Assembly: GCA_018825725.1 (NCBI GenBank)
Contig: JAHKBC010000205.1
Location: 1-8,294, forward strand
Origin: Candidatus Omnitrophota bacterium
GTDB taxonomy: Bacteria; Omnitrophota; Gorgyraeia; Gygaellales; Profunditerraquicolaceae
Length of the DNA: 8,294 nucleotides
Direction: 5' to 3'
Positions within the stretch are counted from its first letter, which is position 1. Each line of letters starts with the position of its first letter. The notes under the pieces were generated by a model. That model made no database searches, had not been told where the DNA came from, and saw only the letters and a program-made list of their open reading frames with translations. This document shows positions 1 to 6,495 of this stretch, piece by piece. Position numbers and translations under genes: made by a program.

Positions 1-2
1 CT

Positions 3-320
3 TTTCTTAAAGAAAAGGGTTTTGTTGATGATACTATTTTTGCCAGAAATTGGTCGAATTCCCGGCTCAGGAAACCGTTTGGGCTGCGCAGGATCCGGCA
101 GGAGTTACAGTTTAAAGGCATTGATAAGAAGCTCATTGATGAGGAACTGGAGCGGATAAAAAAAGATTATCCTGAGCAAGAGATTGTTTCCAGGATTGTT
201 AAAGAGAGGTTGGTTAAATTAAAAGGGATTGATCCGTTTAAGGCCAAAGCCAGATTATACGGGTATCTGATACGTAGAGGTTTTTCTCCGGACACAATCC
301 GTGAGGTATTTAATAGCTAA
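3..320 (+). CDS. recX: Regulatory protein RecX, C-terminal part (5' end outside window)
   Basis: The reading frame open from the left edge to TAA at 318-320 gives about 105 residues that read like the second and third helical repeats of RecX. It includes GFVDDTIFARNW near the start, then RRIRQELQFKGIDKKLIDEEL, and ends with the typical short arginine-rich helix (LYGYLIRRGFSPDTIREVF). RecX family proteins bind RecA filaments in the cytoplasm and modulate recombination and the SOS response. recA commonly lies just upstream of recX, but that part is outside the window. The stop lies 11 bases before alaS, an arrangement (recX-alaS) seen in many bacteria. The start codon cannot be seen. No frameshift or internal stop is visible. 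Identification rests on motif style and gene order. Confidence 0.85.
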   Translation, partial: FLKEKGFVDDTIFARNWSNSRLRKPFGLRRIRQELQFKGIDKKLIDEELERIKKDYPEQEIVSRIVKERLVKLKGIDPFKAKARLYGYLIRRGFSPDTIREVFNS

Positions 321-331
321 GAAAATTGAAA

Positions 332-3010
332 ATGGATTATAAGACAGATATCTTAAGAGATAATTTTTTGGAGTTTTTTAAAGAAAAGAAACACAAGGTG
401 GTGGAGAGCGACTCCTTGGTTCCCGGAGGAGACAAAACTGTCCTTTTTACTCCAGCCGGGATGAATCAGTTCAAAAGTCAATTCTTAGGTTTTATCGGCG
501 ATTATACCCGGGCCTGTTCTTCACAGAGGTGCCTACGTACCGATGACCTGGAAAAGGTCGGTAAAACAGATTGCCACCATACTTTTTTTGAGATGCTGGG
601 AAATTTTTCCTTTGGCGATTATTTTAAGGAGGAGGCGATATCCTGGGCCTGGGAATTTCTTACCCGGGAATTGAAGATTCCTGAAGAAAAACTCTCTGTA
701 TCGGTTTACCGGGATGATGATGAAGCATATAGTATTTGGAAAGATAAAATAAAAATTCCCCTAGGAAGAATAGTTAAACTGGGAGATAAAGAGAATTTCT
801 GGCCGTCAGAAGCTAAAACTAAAGGCCCTAACGGGCCATGCGGGCCATGTTCGGAAATATTCATGGATTTTGGGCCGGAGGTCGGGTGCGCTAAACCGGA
901 TTGTACGCCTGCCTGCAGCTGTGGCAGGTTTGTAGAGATTTGGAACCTGGTTTTTACCCAGTACAACCGTAAAGAAGGGGGTGTCTTAGAGCCTTTACCT
1001 CAGAAGAACATTGATACCGGGATGGGCTTGGAAAGATTAGCCGCGGTAATGCAGGGAAAAAGGAACAATTTTGAAACTGATCTTTTCCAGCCGATTATTA
1101 AAGAGATAGAAGTTGCTGCTAAGAAATTTCCTAAACAAGATGATGTTTATGCTGTGGCTGACCACCTGCGGGCAATTGTTTTTTCAATTTACGACGGAGT
1201 TTTGCCTTCCAATGAAGGCCGAGGGTATGTGGTCAGGAAATTAATCCGTAAGAGTATTATGCATTTACGGAACATGAGGATCAAGGAAGCATTTATTTAT
1301 AAGCTTGTTTCGGTTTTGACAGAGGTAATGAAAAAGCCTTATCCTGAGTTAGTCAAGAGCAGAGAGAATATTGCCGAAATTGTTCTATCCGAAGAAAAGA
1401 ATTTTATTACTACCTTAAATTCCAGCGCTGAGTTGGTAAATAATGAAACCAAGCCGATTTTAGAACAGGCTATAAATGAACCTGTGGTGGATGGTTTTAT
1501 TGTGGCTAGCTCAATTACTTCTTCAAATTTAGGGGTAGCAGCTTTTAGGTTGTATGATACTTACGGTATTCCTTCTACGGTAACTTCAGGTACTTTGCGT
1601 ATTCAGAAAATAAAGATCGATGAACCAGCATTCAATCAGGCATTCAATCTGGAATTAGAAGCTCAGAAGAATCGTTCTAAATTCGGAAGCAAGATGCAAG
1701 GGGATGTTTTTGGTGTTAAAGAATTAAAACTTGATGTTCAGGAGACCACATTTTTAGGTTATGCCGATTTTTCTAACAGGGCCAGGATTTTAAAGATATT
1801 TAAGCAGGATAAAGAGGTAAAGGAATTAGATCGTGGCGAGGAAGGCATAATTATACTGGATAAGACTGTTTTTTACGCAGAGTCCGGAGGTCAGGTCGCA
1901 GATACAGGAGAGTTGATTAATGACCGTAATATTTTTAAGGTTTTAGATACACAGAAGAGCGGCAAAGTTTTTTTGCATAAGGGAAAAGTTGAAGAGGGGA
2001 GGTTTAAAGTCAGTGATGAGGTTACGGCAAAACTTGAATTGGAGCGCAGGTTGGCCATTGCCCGTAACCATACCTCTACACATCTATTGCAAGCATCTTT
2101 GCGCAAGGTTTTAGGGGGGCATGTGCAGCAGCAGGGGTCGCTGGTTTCCGCAGAGAGGTTACGTTTTGATTTTACGCATTTCAAAGATATTAAAAAAGAT
2201 GAATTAGACCGTATTGAAAGCCTGGTTAATGCATACATTATTGAAAATCATCTCGTGCAAAAAAAGGAGATGATTTTGGAGGAGGCCAGGGATCAGGGCG
2301 CTTTGGCTTTTTTCGGCGAAAAATATGAAAACAAAGTAAGAGTGATTTTGATTGAAACCATATCTAAAGAGCTTTGCGCAGGCACGCACCTGGATGCAAC
2401 CGGCCAGATCGGACTGTTTAAGATAATTCAGGAGGGTTCTATTGCCAGCGGCATAAGAAGAATAGAAGCGCGTACCGGCCTCAGTGCTTACGCTTTGCTT
2501 AGAGAGAAAGAGGATGTTTTAGACGCCGTGTCAGTATTATTAAGTTCACCTTGGGAAAAACTGCCTCAGGAACTGCAAAAGAAACTGCAGGAGGTTAAAG
2601 CGCTGGAAAAAAAAATGGCGGTTCAACAGTTAAATAATCTGCAGTCATTAGTTGATGGCTTTATCCAAAAAGCCGAGTTAATAAAAGGGATTAAGGTTGT
2701 AACTGTTTTACTGGATAATATGGGTATGGATTTATTAAGAAAGGCCGTAGATTTAATCAAGCAGAAGATAGATAGCGCTGTGATTCTGATTTGTTCAGCG
2801 CAAGAGGGCGGAAAAGTAGTTTTAGCCCTGGGGTTGACAAAAGATTTGGTGCAAAAGGGCTTGGATGCGAAGAAAATTATCCAGCCCGTGGCTGCTATTG
2901 TGGGTGGTTCCGGAGGGGGCCGGCCGGACTTTGCACAGGCCGGCGGAGATAAACCTGAGAAGCTAAATCTCGCTCTGGAAGAACTAAAGAGAATAATAAG
3001 ACAGGAATAA
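332..3010 (+). CDS. alaS: Alanine--tRNA ligase
   Basis: Class II synthetase that charges tRNA-Ala and hydrolyses mis-acylated Ser/Gly-tRNA-Ala in the cytoplasm. Numbered from ATG 332 (892 residues, near the usual 870-900), the catalytic domain has TPAGMNQFK (40-48), QRCLRTDDLEKVG, HHTFFEMLGNFSFGDYF, GPNGPCGPCSEI (165-176) and the TGMGLERL motif; NEGRGYVVRK (294-303) follows. A Cys cluster (C186, C191, C195, C197) sits in the loop before EIWNLVFTQYNR; this looks like the cysteine-containing form found in many bacteria. The editing domain carries the zinc motifs HTSTH (H580, H584) and CAGTH (C682, H686). A Gly-rich C-Ala segment, GGSGGGRPDFAQAGG, lies at 858-872. About 18 residues more than usual precede FRLYDTYG (residues about 367-403). 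The start is uncertain: an in-frame TTG at 326 would add two residues, and neither start has a clear Shine-Dalgarno sequence; I chose the ATG. Confidence 0.97.
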   Translation: MDYKTDILRDNFLEFFKEKKHKVVESDSLVPGGDKTVLFTPAGMNQFKSQFLGFIGDYTRACSSQRCLRTDDLEKVGKTDCHHTFFEMLGNFSFGDYFKEEAISWAWEFLTRELKIPEEKLSVSVYRDDDEAYSIWKDKIKIPLGRIVKLGDKENFWPSEAKTKGPNGPCGPCSEIFMDFGPEVGCAKPDCTPACSCGRFVEIWNLVFTQYNRKEGGVLEPLPQKNIDTGMGLERLAAVMQGKRNNFETDLFQPIIKEIEVAAKKFPKQDDVYAVADHLRAIVFSIYDGVLPSNEGRGYVVRKLIRKSIMHLRNMRIKEAFIYKLVSVLTEVMKKPYPELVKSRENIAEIVLSEEKNFITTLNSSAELVNNETKPILEQAINEPVVDGFIVASSITSSNLGVAAFRLYDTYGIPSTVTSGTLRIQKIKIDEPAFNQAFNLELEAQKNRSKFGSKMQGDVFGVKELKLDVQETTFLGYADFSNRARILKIFKQDKEVKELDRGEEGIIILDKTVFYAESGGQVADTGELINDRNIFKVLDTQKSGKVFLHKGKVEEGRFKVSDEVTAKLELERRLAIARNHTSTHLLQASLRKVLGGHVQQQGSLVSAERLRFDFTHFKDIKKDELDRIESLVNAYIIENHLVQKKEMILEEARDQGALAFFGEKYENKVRVILIETISKELCAGTHLDATGQIGLFKIIQEGSIASGIRRIEARTGLSAYALLREKEDVLDAVSVLLSSPWEKLPQELQKKLQEVKALEKKMAVQQLNNLQSLVDGFIQKAELIKGIKVVTVLLDNMGMDLLRKAVDLIKQKIDSAVILICSAQEGGKVVLALGLTKDLVQKGLDAKKIIQPVAAIVGGSGGGRPDFAQAGGDKPEKLNLALEELKRIIRQE

Positions 3011-3013
3011 ACA

Positions 3014-4237
3014 ATGAGAATCATACGTGTAAATTCAAAAAAACTTGAAAGTATTTACAAGCGGTCATTCTGCCGTTCAAAGTTTATTGAGGAGAAGGTG
3101 CGCCAGATTATTTCCAATGTACGTCAATTGGGTGATGATGCGCTATTAAAATATACTAGAAAATTCGACGGGGTGAAGATGAACGCCCGTCAGTTAAAGG
3201 TTTCGGCTATTGAGATTAGCGGAGCCTACCAGAATATCAGCCCAAATTTTGTTCCTAGCCTTAAGATTATTATGGGAAATATGGAGAGATTTTACCGCAG
3301 AACAGTTAGAAAATCCTGGCGCATGAAGGATGCTGATGGGCTGGTCTTGGGAGAGAATTATGAGCCTCTGGATAAAGTTGGAGTATACATACCGGCAGGC
3401 ACAGCGCCTCTGGTCTCTACGGTTTACATGACGGTTATCCCGGCCAAGATCGCTGGAGTTAAGAAGATTATTCTGGTTAGCCCTCCGAACAAACAGGGTT
3501 TTATTAATCCGCATATTTTAGTAGTTGCCAATTTATTGAAGGTAGATGAAATTTATCGCGTAGGAGGCGCCCAGGGTATAGCTGGCTTGGCTTTTGGGAC
3601 CAAGACCATCCCTCAAGTTGATAAGATTGTCGGTCCTGGGAATGTCTATGTGACTGAAGCAAAGAGGCAGGTTTTTGGATATGTGGATATTGATATGGTG
3701 GCAGGGCCCACAGAATTGGTGATTATTGCCAATCGTTTTAGCGACCCTAAGTTTATTATTGCTGATCTTAAAGCTCAGGCAGAACATTCCGGAGGCTTAG
3801 CTATTCTGATTACAAATTCTAAAGCGCTGGCCAAAGAGATAAAAAACAGATTAGATATTAACGGACATATTATTTTGACTAAAAACTTGGATGAGGCAGT
3901 TGATATTTCGAATAAAATTGCGCCTGAGCATCTAGAGATACTGGTAAATAATCCGAAACGGTTACTTAAGGGAATTAAAAATGCGGGTGCTATTTTTCTA
4001 GGGCCTTATAGTCCTACTGCTGTTGGTGATTACGTTGCCGGTCCAAGCCATGTTTTGCCTACGGCAGGGACAGCCAGATTCTTCTCCGGGTTGTCAGTTT
4101 GGGATTTTATGAAGAGTAATCACGTCATCGGCTATTCCAAGAAGGCGTTAGAAAAAATAAGGGAGCCTTTGGAGAAAATTGCCGGTATCGAAGGTTTAGA
4201 TAAGCATTTGGATTCTGTAAAGGTCAGGTTCGAGTAG
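3014..4237 (+). CDS. hisD: Histidinol dehydrogenase
   Basis: Catalyses the last two steps of histidine synthesis, histidinol to histidinal to histidine, using two NAD+ and a zinc ion. The 407-residue protein is slightly shorter than the E. coli enzyme (about 434). Visible motifs are GVYIPAGTAPLVSTVYMTVIP (from 123), YRVGGAQGIAGLAFGT (181-196), VGPGNVYVTEAKRQV (206-220), AEHSG (256-260), IAPEHLEIL (302-310) and VGDYVAGPSHVLPT (337-350). By family comparison, Q255, H258, D339 and H398 fit the zinc ligands, and E305-H306 the catalytic Glu-His pair, so the active site looks complete. The start ATG lies 3 bases after the alaS stop, and an AGGA at 3003-3006 inside the end of alaS is a suitable ribosome site, which implies co-transcription and probable coupling to alaS. 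The 3' neighbour is hisB; hisC, often found between them, is absent. Confidence 0.97.
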   Translation: MRIIRVNSKKLESIYKRSFCRSKFIEEKVRQIISNVRQLGDDALLKYTRKFDGVKMNARQLKVSAIEISGAYQNISPNFVPSLKIIMGNMERFYRRTVRKSWRMKDADGLVLGENYEPLDKVGVYIPAGTAPLVSTVYMTVIPAKIAGVKKIILVSPPNKQGFINPHILVVANLLKVDEIYRVGGAQGIAGLAFGTKTIPQVDKIVGPGNVYVTEAKRQVFGYVDIDMVAGPTELVIIANRFSDPKFIIADLKAQAEHSGGLAILITNSKALAKEIKNRLDINGHIILTKNLDEAVDISNKIAPEHLEILVNNPKRLLKGIKNAGAIFLGPYSPTAVGDYVAGPSHVLPTAGTARFFSGLSVWDFMKSNHVIGYSKKALEKIREPLEKIAGIEGLDKHLDSVKVRFE

Positions 4238-4240
4238 AAT

Positions 4241-4279
4241 GATTCCACAGATTTTATTTGCGGATTGCACAGATAAAAT
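4241..4279. repeat. Degenerate direct repeat forming a hairpin in the hisD-hisB spacer
   Basis: GATTCCACAGATTTTAT (4241-4257) and GATTGCACAGATAAAAT (4263-4279) match at 13 of 17 positions; the shared core is CACAGAT. The differing TTT and AAA parts make the pair also an inverted repeat: 4251-4260 pairs with 4270-4279 over 10 base pairs (one wobble) around a 9-base loop. The spacer has no gene. This looks like a short dispersed intergenic repeat of the GATTnCACA type or a decayed palindromic element. The hairpin is AT-rich and lacks a U tract, so a terminator is unlikely. Confidence 0.45.
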
Positions 4280-4295
4280 AAGAAAGGTATGAAGT

Positions 4296-4910
4296 ATGGA
4301 AAAAAGAACAGCCACAGTATCACGTAAGACAAAAGAGACAGATATAACTGTAAAGCTTAATATTGATGGCACAGGAAAATCAAAGATTAAGACTCCTATC
4401 GGCCTACTTAATCATATGCTGGAGTTATTTGTCTTTCATGGCTTGTTTGATTTGGAGATTTTAGCCAAAGGCGATGATAAGAAAATAGATATTCATCATA
4501 CTAATGAAGATATTGGGATTGTTTTAGGAGATGCATTTAAAAAAGCACTGGGGGATAAAAAAGGGATTGCCAGAAATGGTTCCGCGTCTTGGCCAATGGA
4601 GGAAGTAACCGCTTCCGTGGCAGTCGATATTAGCGGAAGAGGGTATTTTAAACTCGTAAGACCAGATAAAGTTTATCCTGATATTCGAGATGACGAGGAA
4701 GGTTATGCTATAAAAGACATTGAGCATTTTTTTGAATCTTTTGCTAAGCGCATAGGAGTAAATTTGAATATTAAGGTTGATCCTATTAGTCCGGATTTGC
4801 ATACTACCTTAGAGCCTATATTTAAAGCACTGGGTAAGGCTCTGGACCAGGCTACGCAGATTGACCCGCGCAGAGAGGGTGTTCCTTCGACTAAGGGGAT
4901 AATCGATTAA
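4296..4910 (+). CDS. hisB: Imidazoleglycerol-phosphate dehydratase (monofunctional), with variant active-site motifs
   Basis: Manganese-dependent dehydration of imidazole glycerol phosphate to imidazole acetol phosphate. The 204 residues match the single-domain form, without the phosphatase fused in enterobacteria. Conserved parts are RTATVSRKTKETDI (4-17), LNIDGTG (21-27), DIHHTNEDIGIVLG (65-78), DISGRGYF (111-118), IEHFFESFA (142-150) and the C-terminal PSTKG (197-201). Several normally strict positions differ: the usual DHML is NHML (N39), PMDE is PMEE (E102), and the second HHxxE motif reads H169-T170-T-L-E173, lacking one metal-ligand histidine. The first HHxxE (H67, H68, E71) is intact. 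Reading frame length and gene context argue for a working enzyme of a divergent subgroup rather than a pseudogene. AAGG at 4284-4287, 8 bases before the ATG, supports the start. Confidence 0.93.
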   Translation: MEKRTATVSRKTKETDITVKLNIDGTGKSKIKTPIGLLNHMLELFVFHGLFDLEILAKGDDKKIDIHHTNEDIGIVLGDAFKKALGDKKGIARNGSASWPMEEVTASVAVDISGRGYFKLVRPDKVYPDIRDDEEGYAIKDIEHFFESFAKRIGVNLNIKVDPISPDLHTTLEPIFKALGKALDQATQIDPRREGVPSTKGIID

Positions 4911-4925
4911 GTGAGGATTATAAAT

Positions 4926-4931
4926 TATAAT
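4926..4931 (+). promoter_or_regulatory. Possible -10 box (TATAAT) of a secondary promoter
   Basis: A perfect TATAAT lies 15 bases after the hisB stop. The best -35 candidate at a 17-base spacing is TCGATT (4903-4908), only 3 of 6 consensus matches. If used, transcription would start near 4938, so the transcript would include both palindromes and then hisH onwards. Such boxes occur by chance in AT-rich spacers, so support is weak. Confidence 0.2.
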
Positions 4932-4967
4932 ATGGGATTATTAGCCGGCATGAGTTGTGGGTCTGAG

Positions 4968-5025
4968 TTTTCCCAGCACTTATTTTATGCTAATATTATC
5001 GTAATAAAAATAAGTGCTGGGAAAA
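4968..5025. repeat. Perfect 19-bp inverted repeat (strong hairpin)
   Basis: TTTTCCCAGCACTTATTTT (4968-4986) and AAAATAAGTGCTGGGAAAA (5007-5025) are exact reverse complements around a 20-base loop. In RNA the stem can extend outwards by wobble and Watson-Crick pairs (4964-4967 with 5026-5029), then TGGG 4958-4961 with CCCA 5030-5033 across a small bulge. The loop contains the palindrome TAATATTA (4991-4998). Only three T follow the right arm, so it is not a textbook intrinsic terminator on either strand. Possible roles are an attenuator, a processing or stability element, a protein-binding palindrome, or a small palindromic mobile repeat. Confidence 0.85.
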
Positions 5026-5034
5026 TTTGCCCAG

Positions 5035-5079
5035 ATAACTTATGTCGTTGTAAATTTAAACAAGCGCTCCATAAGTTAT
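5035..5079. repeat. Second inverted repeat, a degenerate copy of the first palindrome
   Basis: ATAACTTATG (5035-5044) pairs exactly with CATAAGTTAT (5070-5079). Inside the 25-base loop a smaller stem is possible (CG-TTGT 5046-5051 with ACAA-G-CG 5060-5066). The left arm with its preceding bases, CCCAG-ATA-ACTTAT (5030-5043), resembles the left arm of the first palindrome, CCCAG-C-ACTTAT (4972-4982). The right side, ATAAGT-TAT-GTGCT, resembles its right arm, ATAAGTGCT. The right arm ends 11 bases before the hisH start codon, so a folded stem could affect initiation. Confidence 0.7.
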
Positions 5080-5090
5080 GTGCTCATTAA

Positions 5091-5720
5091 ATGATCGGAA
5101 TTATCGACTATGGCATGGGTAACATCCATAGCGTACAAAAGGCGCTGGAGAGTACTGGCGTAAAAGTTTTAGTGATCAATAAGCCTGAGGATATTCAGGA
5201 ATGCGATAAACTTATCCTGCCGGGTGTAGGCGCTTATAAAGACGCCATGCAGGAACTTTCAAATCAGGGGCTGGTCAAGGCAATAACAGATTTCATTAGA
5301 CAGGATAAGGTATTTCTCGGAATATGCCTGGGGATGCAGTTATTGTTTGATTCCAGCGATGAAGCTATAGGTGTTAAGGGTTTAGGGATAATCAAAGGAA
5401 AGGTCAAGAGATTTTTTCTTCCTGAAGGATTCAAAGTCCCGCATATGGGCTGGAACCAGTTGAATAGAGGGGTAAGGGGTAAGGGATCAGCGGTAGACGA
5501 TTGCCCCTTATTAAAAGGCATAGAAGATGGCGCGTATGTATATTTCTGCCATTCTTATTACTGTGCCCCAAAAGACAATAGAGTTATTGCAGCAACTGCT
5601 GAATACAGCAAAGATTTTTGCGCAGTTGCCTGGCAGGATAACTGTTTCGGTATGCAGTTCCATCCCGAGAAGAGCCAGGATGTTGGGCTTAAAATATTAA
5701 GAAACTTCGTAGAGCTGTAG
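5091..5720 (+). CDS. hisH: Imidazole glycerol phosphate synthase subunit HisH (glutamine amidotransferase)
   Basis: Class I glutaminase subunit of IGP synthase; it releases ammonia from glutamine and passes it through the HisF barrel. The 209 residues contain the amidotransferase triad: nucleophile C79 in GICLGMQ, and H191 and E193 in MQFHPEKS. Family signatures IIDYGMGNIHSV (4-15), LILPGVGAYKDAM (41-53), HMGWNQL (118-124) and YFCHSYY (151-157) are present. After HMGWNQL, residues 126-132 (RGVRGKG) appear as an extra seven-residue segment encoded by a heptamer repeat. The start is the ATG directly after an in-frame TAA; no Shine-Dalgarno is visible, so initiation may depend on coupling with upstream translation. 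The partner gene hisF lies two genes downstream, and hisA follows after 34 bases. Confidence 0.97.
   Translation: MIGIIDYGMGNIHSVQKALESTGVKVLVINKPEDIQECDKLILPGVGAYKDAMQELSNQGLVKAITDFIRQDKVFLGICLGMQLLFDSSDEAIGVKGLGIIKGKVKRFFLPEGFKVPHMGWNQLNRGVRGKGSAVDDCPLLKGIEDGAYVYFCHSYYCAPKDNRVIAATAEYSKDFCAVAWQDNCFGMQFHPEKSQDVGLKILRNFVEL
5468..5488 (+). repeat. Three-unit heptamer repeat inside hisH
   Basis: The units are AGGGGTA (5468-5474), AGGGGTA (5475-5481) and AGGGATC (5482-5488). The 21 bases equal seven codons and cover HisH residues around RGVRGKG, in the loop between GWNQL and the PLLKGI stretch, where relatives typically have a shorter linker. It looks like an in-frame expansion tolerated at a surface loop. 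The length logic is the same as in the hisF heptamer repeat. Confidence 0.55.
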
Positions 5721-5754
5721 AATTATTCAACAATAAGCTTGTGGAGGGTGGACA

Positions 5755-6495
5755 ATGTTAATCATACCCGCGATAGACTTAAAAGATGGTAAGGTAGTAA
5801 GGTTATTTCAAGGTGAATATAGCCGAGAGAAAATTTATTCTGTGGATCCCGTGCAGGTTGCCCGTCAATGGAAGCAAGAGGGCGCTAAATTAATTCATGT
5901 GGTGGATTTAGACGGCGCTGCTTGCGGCAGGCCCAAGAATCTGGAGGTGGTAGCCGCAATATTAAAAGAGGCTAAAGTCCGCGTGGAATTTGGTGGAGGG
6001 GTAAGGAGTGAAGAGACGATTAAAAAAGTCCTGAAAATGGGTGTTTTTAGGGTTGTGATCGGAACCCTGGCTTTAGAGAATTACAAAGCTCTGTATAAAT
6101 TAGCCAAAAAATATAAAGATAAACTCTTAGTGAGTTTGGATGTCAAGAATGACGGTAGTATTGCTACTCGGGGTTGGAAGAAAAAATTAACTAACAACAA
6201 TAATTTGGCTGATATCGCAAAGAATTTAGCGTCTGCCGGAATAAAAAGAATAGTTTATACCGATATTGAAAGAGATGGTACTCTTGGAGGGCTGCGCTTG
6301 AATTTATTATCAGTCAATCTAAACATATTGAGTAAATACAAACTTTCCACTATTATAGCCGGAGGAGTGTCTACTACAAAGGATATATTGAATATCAGAT
6401 CTTTGGCTTTAGATAATAAGATTGAAGGGGTGATCGTCGGAAAGGCTTTATACGAGGGAAGATTTAATCTAAAAGAGGCTTTAAAAATAGCTTAA
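5755..6495 (+). CDS. hisA: ProFAR isomerase (phosphoribosylformimino-5-aminoimidazole carboxamide ribotide isomerase)
   Basis: A (beta/alpha)8 barrel that converts ProFAR to PRFAR by an Amadori rearrangement, supplying the substrate of HisH-HisF. The 246 residues are the usual length. The general acid/base aspartates fit D8 (IPAIDLKDGKVVRL) and D129 (VSLDVKNDG). Phosphate-binding glycines appear as FGGGVRS (79-85) and IAGGVS (201-206), and YTDIERDGTLGG (168-179) is the characteristic strand-6 motif. The first and second halves show the internal barrel duplication typical of HisA and HisF. A residue run N147-N150 (NNNN) in the loop after the strand-5 region is a minor oddity. A strong ribosome site, GGAGGG at 5743-5748, lies 6 bases before the ATG. 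The stop overlaps the ribosome site of the next gene. Confidence 0.97.
   Translation: MLIIPAIDLKDGKVVRLFQGEYSREKIYSVDPVQVARQWKQEGAKLIHVVDLDGAACGRPKNLEVVAAILKEAKVRVEFGGGVRSEETIKKVLKMGVFRVVIGTLALENYKALYKLAKKYKDKLLVSLDVKNDGSIATRGWKKKLTNNNNLADIAKNLASAGIKRIVYTDIERDGTLGGLRLNLLSVNLNILSKYKLSTIIAGGVSTTKDILNIRSLALDNKIEGVIVGKALYEGRFNLKEALKIA

Larger units (their letters stand above)
4911..5090 (+). other. hisB-hisH spacer with a 59-codon open frame of doubtful coding status
   Basis: This 180-base spacer begins directly after the hisB TAA and ends with TAA directly before the hisH ATG. The hisB frame stays open throughout: from GTG 4911 it would encode 59 residues, from ATG 4932 52 residues. The first residues, VRIINYNMG, resemble the start of HisH (MIGIIDYGMG), while the rest is unrecognised; the second half holds several cysteines (ICPDNLCRCKF and LHKLCAH). 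Neither start has a good ribosome site. Two palindromes fill positions 4968-5079, so the open frame may simply be a by-product of their sequence. It could be a leader peptide, a relic of a duplicated hisH start, or noncoding. Because hisH has no Shine-Dalgarno sequence of its own, translation of this frame could feed ribosomes to it (TAAATG junction). Confidence 0.25.

Noticed and set aside
326..331. TTG start for alaS at 326.
   Set aside because: It adds only two residues, has no better ribosome site than ATG 332, and TTG is the rarer start; it cannot be excluded.
1891..3024. Minus-strand open frames opposite alaS (such as 1891-2238 and 2623-3024) and others opposite hisD, hisB and hisH.
   Set aside because: They lie wholly opposite strongly conserved plus-strand enzymes, show no recognisable domains, and have no suitable ribosome sites or neighbours.
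4987..5006. The hairpin loop contains TAATATTAT, one base from the TAATATTAC nonanucleotide at the nick site of geminivirus-type origins.
   Set aside because: The motif is an AT-rich palindrome easily reached by chance, the final C is missing, and no Rep-like gene or other replicon feature is nearby.
4968..5030. Intrinsic terminator after hisB.
   Set aside because: The stem is strong but only three T follow the right arm before GCCC, and its inner part is AT-rich; the next genes continue the same pathway. Attenuation remains possible but a plain terminator is not supported.
5048..5076. Promoter for hisH made of TTGTAA (5048-5053) and CATAAG (5070-5075).
   Set aside because: Each hexamer has only 4 of 6 consensus matches, and the -10 candidate is the right arm of the second palindrome; it cannot be told from chance.
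4911..5090. T-box or histidine leader-peptide attenuator.
   Set aside because: No T-box sequence is visible and the three histidine codons of the open frame are scattered, not clustered as in classical his leaders.
5469..5485. Possible G-quadruplex in hisH (GGGGTAAGGGGTAAGGG).
   Set aside because: Only three G runs are present; a fourth nearby run is lacking. The period-7 repeat explains the pattern better.
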